Positions 33,412-45,402 of a stretch of 64,000 nt of DNA are shown here, in pieces; position 1 is the first letter of the stretch; the number at the start of each line of letters is the position of its first letter. Origin of the DNA: Xylogone sp. PMI_703 (Eukaryota; Ascomycota; Leotiomycetes). The notes beneath the pieces are model-generated. The model saw nothing but the letters and a program-made list of their open reading frames with translations. It was not told the DNA's origin and did not search any database. The stretch is taken from positions 930,001 to 994,000 of the forward strand of contig JAJTUQ010000008.1 in the NCBI GenBank assembly GCA_021399445.1, written 5' to 3'. The translations under genes were made by a program, and so were the position numbers.

Positions 33412-35883
33412 TTAGATTTTACATTTCATGGTATTCATTTCCGTCTCGAGTCCCGGTACGGTGAATTTTGGATTTTGGTGGTCATAACCGAGCCAATTTC
33501 CAGCACCGGCAATCTGAACACCAATCCAAACTATCCTCTCAAGGCGATTATCATTTACAAATGATGGTTCGTAAGTCTTCCCACCTTTATCGACCGGCTC
33601 GGCAGTAAACCATCCCTCAGGAAAGTAGCCCTCAACGCAGAAAAGACCTCTAAGAGCATAGTCATCCGGAAATGGCTTGCTCGCCCCATTTTCTGGCACT
33701 GGGAAAGTATTTTTCTCAAGCCTGGAAGGCTTATCATAAGCAGCCAACAGCGTATTTAACATCTTCGCCAGTAATTCCCAGGGAAATTCCATCTCTAAAA
33801 TGTTCATCGCCCCAGGACATTGAACCACGTGTAGCATGATAGCTAACGTGACATGGATAAACGGTAGAACGTTGGAATCCTTAATTCTCTGCAATACTAT
33901 TGAGAAGGTACTATTGAAGAGATGTTTTGCTTGTTCGAAACAGTCATATTCTGAGTTCGAGTTTTCGTCTCTGCAGCCACCTTGATCGTCTCTAGGGAAA
34001 AGTACTTGCATGAGCTTGTTTTCCTTGCTTGCAAAGCCAAGCAATTGTGCCCAGTTGGATATGGCAATCTGAGGACCCTTCTCCAGGAATCCTCTCTTCA
34101 CCTGATCAATATAGGGGCCCAGTAATGAAAGAAATTCGGTTTCAACAGCACTAAACTTTTCAACCTGAGTTCTTGTAAAAAGAATGGCATGGGCTGTTAC
34201 AAATGCCGTATCAAATAGATCATGACACGTCAAACGTGTGCCATCCTCATAGTACGGAAGCATGGACAGTTCAGGTCCACTCTGCTCGACATGTGTTAAA
34301 AATGGCTTGAACAGAGTCATCATTACCGATTCTCGTGCGGGAACGAAAGGCTCTTTGGCACACAAAGATTTTGAATAAAATAAAAGCTGCAGTTTAAAAT
34401 CCGGCCGGGCGAGAATAGCAAGGTGGTGATATAGTCGACCGGTTGTCGGAACTCGACACGAAGCTTCTGAATACCACCGGCGCGCAACCCCTCTCCAGAC
34501 CTTTCTATCATCGTCATTGTCCGCAATTGCCATTCTGGAACGAGCAAGGTCTCCTAGACATTCGATCCAAATATCTTGAAATGCTGGGACTGTTTCGTAT
34601 AACAGTGCCATCACAGAATATGTTAAGTATACAAAATGAAGCATGTGATCTAGTGATGCTGGCAACTGGCGTCGTAAATTCTCCAAAGGATTATATATTC
34701 CATGCCTCCACATCCTAGCTGGCATTGTATACTCTAAGGCAAGCCCATGCAAGTTATCTGGTGCACTTGGATGTTGTAAAGCTAGGAATAAATCGTCGTG
34801 TTCATTAAGAAGCGTACGGTAGAGTGCAATGAGGGCCTGCCATTGCTCATTTCCAAGTGCCGGCTGGGTCCTGGAATCGGACTTTGACGGTGCAGTTTTT
34901 TCTTCAACTTCGATACACTTTTTCTCGAGCATTACTATTTCTTTATAGATTCCTTTAACTTCTTTGACCAACTGATCCTGTGATATTGCACGGGTCTCAA
35001 GCTGAAGGATCATATCATATTCCTTTGTTCGTTGTGCGTTTGGTATTGGTATTTTTGCTTTTTTGGCGAACTTGTAGACAGTCCAGTCAAACACGTAGTC
35101 TTTCCTGAATCCTTGACGATCAAAGAGATCATTGAAGATTTGACGGAGGTATGAGTAATCCGGCTCGTCTTCAAAGTGAAGGGATCTGGTGTAATTAAAA
35201 TACGTGGCGAACTCGTTTGGGAGGCCATGACAGAGGGCTTCAATCGAAGTAGTCGCTTTCTCCTCCATGGTGCGACCAAACTTATCCTTAGTGAGTCCAC
35301 GACAGAAGTAGAGCATAACATATCCGAGAGATTCCAGATCATTTCGACGGGATTGCTCTGTCCCAGCTGTTAGTATGCAAATGAAGATGAATATGTTGGA
35401 GTACATACCAACACCCAAGTGAGTCTTAATGGAGGCAGCAAGACCGAAATTAATGATGTTGACCTGGTTGTCTCGGATGCCTACGCCCATAAGGAGGTTA
35501 TCTGGCGTTATATTACCGTGAATGAAGGACCTAGAATGGATGTATTCAAGGCGAGAAATAAGCTGGTCTGCAAGGAGAAGGATGGTCTTCAAGGAGAATT
35601 TGCGGTCGCAGAAGTTGAACAGCTCTTCCAAATTGGGACCTAGCAGATCAAGGACCATGACATTATCATCGCCTTTTGTACCAAACCAGCGGACAAAGGG
35701 GATCCCAACTCCTCCAGCAAGACATTTGTAGACATAAGCCTCGTGTTTCAGCTGTTGGTGCTCCGCCTTGACGTTCTCCAGCTTCATAGCCACAGCTTCA
35801 CCCGAGACGACGTTTTTGCCAAGGTAGATGGGGGTTCCAGCGATATTTCGCTCGATCACCCAGTGAGTATTAATGCGAAAATC
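33412..35883 (-). CDS. CK1-like pseudokinase fused to an EST1/SMG7-type domain
   Basis: The frame is open to 33412. A 42-nt in-frame intron at 35408-35367 (GTATGT...CTAACAG) is inferred from the CK1 alignment, giving about 809 residues. The true start is uncertain: an acceptor (GGTCTAG) at 35884 precedes DFRINTHWVIERNI. Residues 1 to about 275 are clearly casein-kinase-1-like (VKAEHQQLKHEAYVYKCLAG, GIPFVRWFG, LLGPNLEELFNFCDRKFSLK, EQSRRNDLESLGYVM). But HRD is HGN (114-116), DFG is NFG (137-139), the glycine loop is shortened to IAGTPIYLG and most of the activation loop is missing. Catalysis is therefore not expected. The C-terminal part carries the EST1-type motif (RLYHHLAILARPDFKLQLLF, PFVPARESVMMTLF) known from telomerase-associated Est1 and SMG5/6/7. 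The two parts are joined without a stop through a helical linker (KEIVMLEKKCIEVEEK). Confidence 0.8.
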   Translation of the reverse strand, partial: DFRINTHWVIERNIAGTPIYLGKNVVSGEAVAMKLENVKAEHQQLKHEAYVYKCLAGGVGIPFVRWFGTKGDDNVMVLDLLGPNLEELFNFCDRKFSLKTILLLADQLISRLEYIHSRSFIHGNITPDNLLMGVGIRDNQVNIINFGLAASIKTHLGVGMYSNIFIFICILTAGTEQSRRNDLESLGYVMLYFCRGLTKDKFGRTMEEKATTSIEALCHGLPNEFATYFNYTRSLHFEDEPDYSYLRQIFNDLFDRQGFRKDYVFDWTVYKFAKKAKIPIPNAQRTKEYDMILQLETRAISQDQLVKEVKGIYKEIVMLEKKCIEVEEKTAPSKSDSRTQPALGNEQWQALIALYRTLLNEHDDLFLALQHPSAPDNLHGLALEYTMPARMWRHGIYNPLENLRRQLPASLDHMLHFVYLTYSVMALLYETVPAFQDIWIECLGDLARSRMAIADNDDDRKVWRGVARRWYSEASCRVPTTGRLYHHLAILARPDFKLQLLFYSKSLCAKEPFVPARESVMMTLFKPFLTHVEQSGPELSMLPYYEDGTRLTCHDLFDTAFVTAHAILFTRTQVEKFSAVETEFLSLLGPYIDQVKRGFLEKGPQIAISNWAQLLGFASKENKLMQVLFPRDDQGGCRDENSNSEYDCFEQAKHLFNSTFSIVLQRIKDSNVLPFIHVTLAIMLHVVQCPGAMNILEMEFPWELLAKMLNTLLAAYDKPSRLEKNTFPVPENGASKPFPDDYALRGLFCVEGYFPEGWFTAEPVDKGGKTYEPSFVNDNRLERIVWIGVQIAGAGNWLGYDHQNPKFTVPGLETEMNTMKCKI

Positions 35884-36885
35884 CTAGACCAAGGGGTCAG
35901 CTTAATGTTTGGGAAACTCAAATAGAATATAGTGAAGAGATATATAAGTGAGTAAAGGGGTAGAACCATTCTTGGATGTGAGATGTCGGAATGAGGAGAT
36001 TGAAGTTAAAGGGGTTATATTTTGAGCAGACTGCTCTAATCGCTGGAGTTAAGTCTCGATTTGGTTGATTGATAGAGCGTGAAAATATGTTGAATGTAAA
36101 AAGCTTTCCTAGGGAGAGAAAGAGCCACGGAATTTATACGGACCAGACTAGATTAATGAGATCCACCTCTATTCTCGACTGTACGGTGGTAAGTATGTCT
36201 AAATAGCTTAGCACGCTTAGCTCCGATGATCCCAGGATCTCGGTGACCAGAATAAACCTTCCACTTAAAACGGCTAACTTGTGTACACACTTTAGGCAGA
36301 GAAACACCCTTCTGAATAAGGCATTATCACCTAGGCCATTAAAGCCACGATGTAAGATAGTTACACATTACCGTAGGGTGAGCCATTTCCACCGGTCAAT
36401 GGAATAATTACGCCTGTTTCAGCCTCGATGATTGGGAGCCAGTCAGATATTTGCCACTGGTGGGGAATTGAGACGTACCTAGTTATCACATACTACATTA
36501 CCTGGCCTATGACTGTGACTATGCTTCAGCCAATGCTATTAAACCCCTCATTCGATAAGCTCGTTGAGAATACTGTTGGGAATAGTGGACATTTAAGCAT
36601 TACCCCCAAGCTTTTCCCATGAGATTAGGGTTTTGATTAGCTACGTATCTATCCTCTATCCTTAATACCGTAGTAGTCACACTACAGCCCTCAAACTCGG
36701 CTTTTGACGCCGTCTATAAGACCTATACGGTAGATAGGCAGACCTAGCCTCGGGTTTTACGTACTGATTCGGGATTGGATGGGATATCAAGGATTAAGTA
36801 ACTGCTTCCAGTCTCAAACTGGGGCTCTAGACGAACCATTATTTGGACAAAAGAATTCACCCAGCCCCCGGTTTCAAAATTCAGA
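35884..36885. promoter_or_regulatory. Upstream region of the pseudokinase-EST1 gene
   Basis: About 1 kb with no coding region seen. It probably holds the promoter and a short first exon of the minus-strand gene, which could not be fixed. Confidence 0.35.
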
Positions 36886-37125
36886 CTAAAAGAGACATTG
36901 TGTCGTGAGGATGAGCGATAATATGCAGTGGTGTGAGGATAGAGATCCAGAGACCAATGACAGCGTTTTCAAGACGTTGTCCAACCCTATTATGAGGAAT
37001 GCTGTACGTCGAATAGACATGATTTGTTGCTTTTTTAACGCGTTTATAGCAGGAAGGACCCTTCTTTGCTCTAAAAACACAACTGCAGGTAAACCCTTTG
37101 CATAGTGTAAATCACTCGATTTCAA
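36886..37125 (-). pseudogene. Fragment of a pogo/Fot1-like transposase N-terminus
   Basis: The frame LEQRRVLPAINALKKQQIMS aligns with the N-terminus of the relic at 61487 (PEQEGRILLTINAIKSQQIT), the Psq-type helix-turn-helix of pogo/Fot1 transposases. The nucleotide sequence around 37015-37090 is also similar to 61405-61480. Nothing of the catalytic domain is seen nearby. Confidence 0.55.
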
Positions 37126-38209
37126 ATACCATAGTCTCAGATAAGAATGGCAGGCTAAGGAAACAATGTAGTGCTATACAGTGTGAAATGTAAGCATCAA
37201 GGAGATCACGCGATAAGTACACCATACAGCGTAATATAGGGGCTTAACTCGATGCTCTTATATTCGATACTCTACGGTAGCCTTAAATCTAAAACCTTGC
37301 GACATTAAATCTTTTTCAACAATTGCACGAATTAAGCCTTGTATTTTTTCATTCTATATACATTCTCATGTTCTTCGGAAATCTATCTTTCCATGTTGTA
37401 GGAAAACGATTTCTGGTATCGTATAAACAGCCATGTAAATGGTGCTAAAGTTCGCTGGAGTTGTGTCGTTTTCTGGTCCATCGTTTGGATAGTAGGATTC
37501 AATGATAGTTGAAGGGTTATAGCTTAGGTACAAGCTTTCCTGAGGTGTAAAGATTTTTGCAATTTGTGAACCTCTACATACAGTAACGTTACTGTAACTT
37601 AGAATTCGAAACTACTGTAAATGCTGGTTGTTAACGTAATTCCCGGTCCACCGGGCCACTTCCTCCACCACCTGAGCATACATCCAACCACCGAACAAAT
37701 ATAGTGCTAACTATACATATCTAATTGCTAGCTAAATTAACTAAATTTAGGGCATCTATTGATTTTATGCCCTATAACTCCGCATCCTGAGCACTTTGGT
37801 GGTCGTCGCTGTAATGCTGACAAGGTTTGTGTCGTATTCTCTGAATTCGCCCCATCTATTACTTCCTGAGCAATTGCACTTGATTGTGGACAGAAATATT
37901 CAAAAATGGTGTAAGATCAGGCGCCAGGACGGTGAAAAATAATCAAACACTAAACAGGCCGGCCAACTTACATCGTATCAAGGAAGTCTGACCGATAGCA
38001 GCGGTTAGGATACTAGGAACTGTTACATCTAGGATGAAATAAAAGAAAGCTAACTAGAAAGTTATTATTTAATCCTTGATAATAACCCATTCCCTCTTAA
38101 ATCAACGTGGAATGTGAAGGGCTGAAGATTATTACTCGCTATTTGCTGCCGATCTGTGTAGGGAGTTCGATTTCAGTATGGTAGCATAGAGAACTGTGTA
38201 ACACAAAAC
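37126..38209. other. Intergenic, AT-rich
   Basis: No gene. Positions 37632-37660 match, in inverted orientation, 61560-61587 next to the pogo-like relic (shared: GACCGGGAATTACGTTA), possibly a transposon-end remnant. Confidence 0.4.
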
Positions 38210-38614
38210 TTAAGGGCAGGGGAAATTTGAATCGTAGTTGGCTGTAAACGTCGGGCTTACATGGGTAACATGACTCGCAAGATATGTTCGTCCAAGGTAT
38301 CCCTTCTCATCATGATCCAGCGCTACGATTCGAGAAACATATTCAATCATGACCACCGCCACATCATTTAACCAGACAGTGGCGCGGAAGTGAAGGGAGC
38401 CCAAGGAGTTCTCAGACGATTTAATTACAGAACTTGTAGTTCTAGCCTCCTTAACACCTTTCCATTGTCGGATCCCCATCTTGCTCAGTATCCCAATGTA
38501 GCGCTGTGGATACCCTATGGTGGCTGATTTACTAGTGCGATTTGCCTGACCAGTTTCAGAATCAATTGATTCGTTCTTGTGTATCTTTATGTCCATCGCG
38601 GTGACTAGATACAT
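38210..38614 (-). CDS. Hypothetical open frame, 134 codons
   Basis: An uninterrupted frame starting MYLVTAMDIKIHKNES, with no recognised domain, signal or membrane segment. It could be a gene fragment (note the orderly VWLNDVAVVMIEYVSRIVAL). Low confidence. Confidence 0.22.
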   Translation of the reverse strand: MYLVTAMDIKIHKNESIDSETGQANRTSKSATIGYPQRYIGILSKMGIRQWKGVKEARTTSSVIKSSENSLGSLHFRATVWLNDVAVVMIEYVSRIVALDHDEKGYLGRTYLASHVTHVSPTFTANYDSNFPCP

Positions 38615-38914
38615 GCATCCTTGAAAGTATCAAATGCCTGGTTTGAGCGATGCATACATTTTTTCAACAACCCTGATTTGAGTCGTTCTTTGCGTAATTC
38701 ACACCACCACTGGCGCCGCCAAATGAAACGTAATCTATTCTCATGCACACATCAGGGATTCGCGAGACTAACACCTTTACATTCTCAACCATTCATATTA
38801 GGGCTTCATCGCCTCATGTACCCACTGTTGCAAGGAAGTATATATAATCGTGGGTTTGAAGTCATCATTATGATGACCCTGTTGTGATTCCATTCACAAA
38901 AATTACCATCTAGC

Positions 38915-39178
38915 ATGTTTTACAGCATTATAGACTCTATAATCGGCATCGTCGGAGGCCTGATGTTCTGCATCATAGCGTTTACACTCAGGCGAAATGT
39001 TCACTCTATCTTCCATTGGCTGTGGAAGATTCTTCCCTTATCGGAGAGTGTCCCTATTTATTGGGAGTATCATTATCGAGATGTTTTTGACGGAAACGTT
39101 CGGTTTATCATCAAGAAAAAATCGGAGTTGTTTCGATGGTGCGTCACCAACTACAAAGGTTTGGTGTTTACTTGTTGA
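38915..39178 (+). CDS. Small possible membrane protein, 87 codons
   Basis: Begins MFYSIIDSIIGIVGGLMFCI, a hydrophobic N-terminal segment followed by a basic stretch (FTLRRNVHS). No homology recognised and no splice evidence. Confidence 0.25.
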   Translation: MFYSIIDSIIGIVGGLMFCIIAFTLRRNVHSIFHWLWKILPLSESVPIYWEYHYRDVFDGNVRFIIKKKSELFRWCVTNYKGLVFTC

Positions 39179-39650
39179 ACGTAGGACTGATACCTGCATT
39201 TGTAGCTTTGACGAATGGGATATATGGCGGGTTCAAATATTATTAGTCGGACTACTGAATAATTACTTTTGGCTGTTAGGGTATCATTCCTAAGCTTCCT
39301 ACACAGATCTGCTTGGGCTATCATGTAATTATCAAAGATCAGCAACATGAGCGGAACTAAATACCCTCATGGTTTGAACCATGACTTTCAAGTGGACTAA
39401 TAGGAACGTGAACGGGATTTGTAGCTCCTCAATTCTATGAGGACCTTGTTAAAATTTGGATGTAGCAGTTGGAAATACTATAAGTGCAGCTATACCCCGA
39501 ATTCTCGCTTTCGATATAGCAAGAGAAAGGGACCGCGAGATAGGAGGACTTAGGAGATTACGAAATCTGAAGTTGCATATGAAGTAACCAAAAATAACAA
39601 TGTATAGATATATGATTATGGCTTATTTAATTTTCAACAAACTAGAAATA

Positions 39651-39935
39651 TATTAATCAGATTATGAATGTGACATTACGATCTTATCAATCAACAATGC
39701 CAGCAGCAAAACGTTACAAACAGCTGCACCTGTATCTACGAGTACACCTGCTTCGGCAAGCCTACTGGCAACTCTATTACCTGCCCATATCCTTCACCTA
39801 TCTGGAGCAGGGGCTTATAGCAATAGGATACTCGAAGATATGGAGGAGAAAGGTATACAACCAGATGGGACTACCGAACTGGGCCGCGTGCTGGAACTAA
39901 AACTAGGTTCTTGGGTAGATGTTGTAGCCTATTAA
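39651..39935 (+). pseudogene. C-terminal gene fragment
   Basis: A frame without a start codon, entered after a stop, reads ...LLATLLPAHILHLSGAGAYS, then IQPDGTTELGRVLELKLGSW and stops at 39935. Composition is coding-like, but the origin is unknown. Confidence 0.25.
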
Positions 39936-40782
39936 ACAGGAAACAAATTATATGTAGGTGTTGTCAAACAGGCTCTTTCTCTGGTAAACTGGTCTAACTT
40001 ATGAGGTATAGGGTATTCGGTTTTAAAGCCGCTTCTATGCTACTAGGATCGTTATGATAAATGTAGATGAAAAAAGGCTGAAACCAGAGGTACGCAGGTA
40101 TTGAGAAATTCCTGTTTTACTTTCATCGAGAAAGGAATAGATCGGAGAACCCGCGAGAGACGGACTGGTTTAGTCTATATGTTGGTGTCGACCCTTGCGG
40201 CTGCATGTGAGCTGCCATATGTATCCGACTTGCCGCATAACTTGGCCCAGCTAACTTCAATTTACTTCGATCATCTAACGAATATTAATCCATGACTTTA
40301 CAGAATTTACTGGTCCTTTGATATTCACGACGTGAGATTCACGCCTTGAGACTTGTATCTGCTGTTTTGTATCACGTGTAATATTATGCCTGAGGATAAA
40401 TTTCCTTATGACATTCGAGAATGTTCTACGTTATTGTTGTATACGTGACCTGTACCTCTTCAGATTCCTCTTGTATCGTACATTCATTCTTTCTAACGAA
40501 AGCGGATTTTCTAGCGGGTGTAATAGCATACCACACGCTCCCTATTCATGTGCTGTGAGGGCAGGTACCTTACGCCACAGACAAGACTGCGAGATTGGCC
40601 CCCGCTACCCCGCCGAGGCGGAGAATTATCCCTGAGATACGGGATCCAGTGGCAAGTCATGGTTGGCGAGGCACATTTTTGCTAACGACTTATGATGATA
40701 CTATTCAAAATAAGATTATAAATTGTTTTCTTCTAATCTAAGAACTTGAATCCTTCTTCATTGTGACTCCTGCCATCCTTGA
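39936..40782. other. Intergenic downstream of BCS1-like gene
   Basis: No gene or repeat recognised. Short frames have no coding character. Confidence 0.35.
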
Positions 40783-42617
40783 TCATTTCATTTCGGCAGC
40801 CTTCTTGCTCTCTTTTGCTAATATCATATCTTTCACCCATTGCCCTGCCTCATCTCTAGCTCTCAAGGGTTCCCTCTTTCGCTTCAGCAGGAAACCCTGG
40901 ATTTCGGCAGGGCTAAATTCACCACTGGAAATCTTGCTAGCAAGTTCTGCTGCAGCCTGTCTAATTTCAGCATTGCTCAATGAGCTTGAGTTGGTGGTCT
41001 TTTCTAGACATGTATTGACATTGTCGTCTGAAATCTGTTGAGTATCGTGAGATCCTGTCTTCGCAGATCCCGTCTTGTCACGACACCCAGTTTCTTTGAC
41101 TTTTCCATTTTGGGACGGACTTCCTTCAGAAGCTTTTGCCACCATGTGCGTCCGCGTTGAATCGATCGTGTACATTCGTTCAAAGAGTTCTTTGATCTGC
41201 GTTTGTGTTGCATTTGTAAATGCCACTTGGTGATCAATTCTTCCAGGTCTGATAAGTGCCTCGTCAAGTCTTTCGGGATGGTTAGTAGTCATTATCAAGA
41301 CTCTGCCTTCTACACTAGAAACTCCATCCAATATATTCAGGAGGCCAGAGAGAGAAATTCCCTTCTTTCGTTCTTCTTCAGTTTGCTGATTTGCCCTTTT
41401 GAATGCCCTGGTAAGCGTATGCACATCAAGTTCCTCCCGTCCGGCTTTAGTTAATTTCTCGTCTTCTTCAGTTTCCTGTCGCCGTTCGAGCCCCGCAGTA
41501 TCTATATCTTCTAGGAGAATGATCGATCGTGCGGGTAAATTTGTAAACAACATGCCGAGCTCCTCTTCCGTTAGTGTTGGCTCGAGAAGGCTTACAACAT
41601 GGATAACAAGCCCAAATATTCCAGCCAAAGCCACCGAGAGAGAGGTTTTACCCGTCCCCGGTGGTCCATGGAACAAATATCCTCTACGGTATGGTATTCC
41701 ACGATTTGCGTACTATATTTGAATTGGTTAGAATCATATATCTATAAAGTCAGATGTTGACCTACCCATTTTGCTGTAGCTGGGGAAAGATACTCGTTAA
41801 TATCAGCAAGAACTTCTAATTTCTGGGCCTCATCTAGAACAACAGTGTTCATTGGTCGACAAGGCCTCTCTGCGATTTTAACCCAACTTCCACGCCCTCC
41901 AAATCGACGCAGATCCTTTTGCACTGGACGTTTAATAATTGTCTTTGCATGGTATCCTTGGTGAAACTGCTCTTTAGCATGCTGGATGAGCTCTTTAATA
42001 GGCTCCGGAGAACGCCCAAAGCATGATAACGTGAGTAACTCTTTATCTTTAAACAACCCTGATCCAGATGCTAAGTTATCTAACATAGTAACTTCTTGTC
42101 GACGAACCAAAACATAACTACCCTTATGCCAGAAACTATGGGAGCCAATAGCAGGTGTGAGCCTCGGTTGTGACTGTGCTTCTTGATTAGAGAAGTTAAG
42201 CCATTTGATATTGCCTTCTGCATCCATAGTCGGCTCATGTAGCTCACTCTCTGCTGTTTCAAGTTCCCAAGGTGTTACAGCAGGGGTCGTGGCCATAAGT
42301 CTTCGAGATAATTTGCTCCTGTTCGCAAGAAACAGGATAATATGTGAGTATATCTCATCTGTACTGCTAATAGTGATTTCTGACATATAGTTCTCTTGTA
42401 CAAATGAACTTGCTAGTTTCCATAGAGATCGAGATAATCTCGCTACAACCCATAAGAAAGCTCCAAACGATACTAGGACAGTAACGTCGAAGCCAAAAGT
42501 ATCAAGGACAAACTTATGAATAATATTGTAGCCTGGGATGAATGTCTCGAGAAGAGTTGTAGGAAGACTTGCACCAGGCGGCGTTAAGTCAGTCTCGTTA
42601 AGCATGCTGAATTTCAC
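40783..42617 (-). CDS. BCS1-like AAA ATPase
   Basis: Exons 42617-41766 and 41712-40783 (intron 53 nt, GTAGGT...ATATAG, phase 0) give 593 residues. The N-terminal region has a membrane segment (VTVLVSFGAFLWVVARL, about 44-60) and a BCS1-N-type domain (SHSFWHKGSYVLVRRQE; PMNTVVLDEAQKLEVLADIN). The AAA module follows: GIPYRRGYLFHGPPGTGKTS (Walker A at about 300-307), IILLEDID (Walker B), LLNILDGVSS, MTTNHPERLD (sensor 1) and RPGRIDHQV (arginine finger). Yeast Bcs1 is a mitochondrial inner-membrane translocase for the Rieske protein. Fungi carry many divergent paralogues of unknown role, and this long-tailed version (GCRDKTGSAKTGS linker) is probably one of them. No damage seen. Confidence 0.87.
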
Positions 42618-43931
42618 AGAAAGTGTACTTTAATATCGTGGTGGATGTTGTGAACTTTTGATAAAGATCATCAAAATTTCTCATGTTATTATGACTACAA
42701 AGCTTTTCTAGGAAAAAGAAATTGTGGACAATATATCATAAAAACTGTATTATAAGGATTGCAAGTAAGATGAGAGTTGTCCTACATATACGATGTTGTT
42801 GAGGAAGTGAATGAGGCTCTGCGGACAGCTACTACGGCCAGCCAGGGCGGACGAGGTTGTCGGAGAGCCCGTGTTGGTGTGGTCCTTTTGATTGCTCGGA
42901 CATTTGCATTCTACAGTGGTATATGGCCGGTGGCGCTCAATCATTGGCCTTCAATGCGTGCCGCGGAATGGGCTCTTTCTACGGAGTATCCTAATTATGT
43001 TGGTCCTTGGCTCGGAAGTACACTAAAACCGCGCGTGAGGCAGTCCTTGAACCACCCTACTTAACTGTTGTATTACTACAAGTATGTAAAACCTGATTCA
43101 AACGCAAGCTATGACTCATAAAAGTTATAGGATAGCGTTAATCAGGAATGTTTACAGGTACAAGGGGAGTCTGATAGCCGAAACTCTCACAAGTTTGCCA
43201 TATCAAAGTTCACAATAAACATAACTAGTTGGCGGCCTTGTAACCTAACTATCAATTATCCACCAAAGTTAAGACAATACAGCAATGTAGCTGAAACATA
43301 GGATTCGGTGTCGCATTCGAGCAAGCATATTGTCTAAATCAAGCCACTATTGTTTTTCTTAAATTCACTCCTAACCACGCAATTCCTCCGTTGGCGTGCG
43401 TCTTGAAACTCAGAGGTTGGGTGTAAATATAGATCCTCACCGTATTAGCTCACACACCATGCTTGTTGATCTTTACTAGTCTTGACAGGGTTAGCAAAAG
43501 TCATGGTATCTTGTAATACTTGCCTCACTATAGGAGGTGTACTTTCATCATCGAAACGCGTTGAGCATTCGCCTAGAACGCTTCATGTCTGCCTAGAGCC
43601 AGTACCGGCTCTGCCTGCATAAGTGATATAGAGCATGGCACCGGGCAACGACCACCAATGCGCGTGGAATGTCTTTATGTCGCAGTTATAGGTTGGTGTT
43701 CTTGATAGGAGGACTCTATTGGCTACGACGCACTAGGGTACGATGATTGACATTAGAGGAGGTTTATATGTTCCACAACTGAATTTGTAAAAAGAACATC
43801 CATAATCGAAGCACCTAGACACCTGGGAGGGTCAAGTGGAGATTTCCCTCTTCCATAGCAGTCTAAGCTTGGATAAAATTTATGCACGATCTCCCACAAT
43901 AGAAGAACACAAAGATTCGAATTCACTATGT
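42618..43931. other. Divergent intergenic region
   Basis: 1.3 kb between the BCS1-like gene and the small three-exon gene. No gene recognised. Confidence 0.4.
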
Positions 43932-44547
43932 ATGTCTGCTGAAAATCAGGCAAATCCACAACTCACCGCTGCTATCTTACAAGTTTTGAAAGACTTTGGA
44001 GCTCCGGCTCCTGCTGGCCAACTTGAGTCGCATCACCCGAATCGGCAACAACCGCAGACGGTATTTGCTGAGGCGCGTCAACCCCCTCATAATGTTCAGC
44101 ACCCACCAAGACATCAGTCACGCCCAAATATTTCTCCTCAACACCCTGCTTCAAGATCTCGTGCACAGGAGATTGACCAAGTTTCTAAATTTAATCAAAT
44201 CTGTTTGAAACTTGATCAAGTATGCTCAAAATTAGACCACGATCGGATCGCCTTACTAACTGATTTGTGGAAGCAAATGAAAGAACAAGAATCCTTGCGA
44301 GGGCTCATCGATCAAGTTTCTACAAAGCTAGACCGTGTTGCCTTGGAGCTAGGCCAGGTCTTGAGATGGTGAGACACCTTAACCGACTACCAGTAATATC
44401 TAACTGTGAAGGAAAGTGCGCAGCAATTGGATAGGAGGAATGAGGAGTTTTCAAGGTATATCCATTTCTAACTAGAAGAGGTCTAGCTAACATTCCCAAA
44501 AAAGAATAACCTCGACAGGAATACAAGCAATGAAGGATATTTATTGA
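43932..44547 (+). CDS. Small three-exon protein, paralogue of the gene at 8.2-8.8 kb
   Basis: Exons 43932-44368, 44417-44455 and 44505-44547 give 172 residues. The introns are 48 and 49 nt, both phase 2, matching the paralogue, and the middle exon is 39 nt in both. The start at 43932 (MSAENQANPQLTAAILQVLK) is chosen because it aligns without gaps to the other protein; 32 in-frame codons upstream do not. A Gln/Pro/His-rich middle is followed by repeated heptad-like segments (FNQICLKLDQVCSKLD; IDQVSTKLDRVALELGQVL), likely a coiled coil. The conserved ending SR..T..IQAxKDI is kept, but this copy then meets TGA where the paralogue continues for about 65 residues. It is either truncated by mutation or a shorter form. 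Function unknown. Confidence 0.65.
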
Positions 44548-44725
44548 AAAGTTTGGGGCTTGGGGAAAGGGCATATTTGGAGCCCTTTTGGTTGATATCA
44601 ACCAAGGTTCGGTGAATGTCGTTTATGGCTTAGAACAAGCTATTTCCGAGCTATGTTTACCTCAATACAAGATATAAAATGGCGCTGTGTCCAGTTTTAA
44701 TCTCTGCGCCTTATCTTCATTGAGA

Positions 44726-44935
44726 ATGGTTATAAATTGGGCTATACTTGTAATAAGCTTGTTATTTGGCTATGGATTTGCAACTGGGAGTGAAGTCCCA
44801 GCAGAAGCAACAGTACAAATTCAATATAATGGCGAGGAACTACATACTTGTTGCTTTCTACTAAATATGATATGTATCTTTAGTAATCTGAAAGAATACT
44901 CATCCATAAGAAAGCTCATTAACGTAACGAATTGA
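44726..44935 (+). CDS. Possible small secreted protein
   Basis: From the ATG at 44726 a 69-residue frame starts with a signal-peptide-like stretch (VINWAILVISLLFGYGFATG) followed by a polar segment and two adjacent cysteines (HTCCF). It resembles the general form of small secreted fungal proteins but has no homology support. Confidence 0.3.
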   Translation: MVINWAILVISLLFGYGFATGSEVPAEATVQIQYNGEELHTCCFLLNMICIFSNLKEYSSIRKLINVTN

Positions 44936-45402
44936 TTATGCCTCAATTCTATGCTTAGTTGAAATGTAGGGCCGTTGTAAAGGTTAAAAACCGAATACTT
45001 GGATGGAATCACTTTATGTATTAATCATTTAGGAATCAAAATATGGGTGAATTGATATGCTAATGATCAAAACTAGTTAAATACAGCAGCATTGGCTGAC
45101 TTGCATTATGAAACTAAAACCAACTGGAAATGCGCGAATTGATTCTCGGCGGAACGGAAAGATAAAAAAGAAGCACAGTCCTAAATGGAAATACTAATTA
45201 CAAAGTTAGGGATGTTATAGGAGGGAGGGTTAAAGATGGTAGACTTGAGTATTACATAGACTGGGGACATCCTTATACACCTAGCTGGGTACGACTTATC
45301 GCACGTCAAGAATAGTGTAGTATATTCCTAATGCTATTTAAGTAGGAGCCCCGAGAATATATCACAGAAAAAGCGTTACTGGATTGGGAGAAGAAGCGGA
45401 CG

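Noticed and set aside
35859..35925. ATG near 35969 as the start of the pseudokinase-EST1 gene
   Set aside because: Reading straight through from that ATG is out of frame with the kinase part; an intron ending at 35884 would be needed and its donor could not be fixed.
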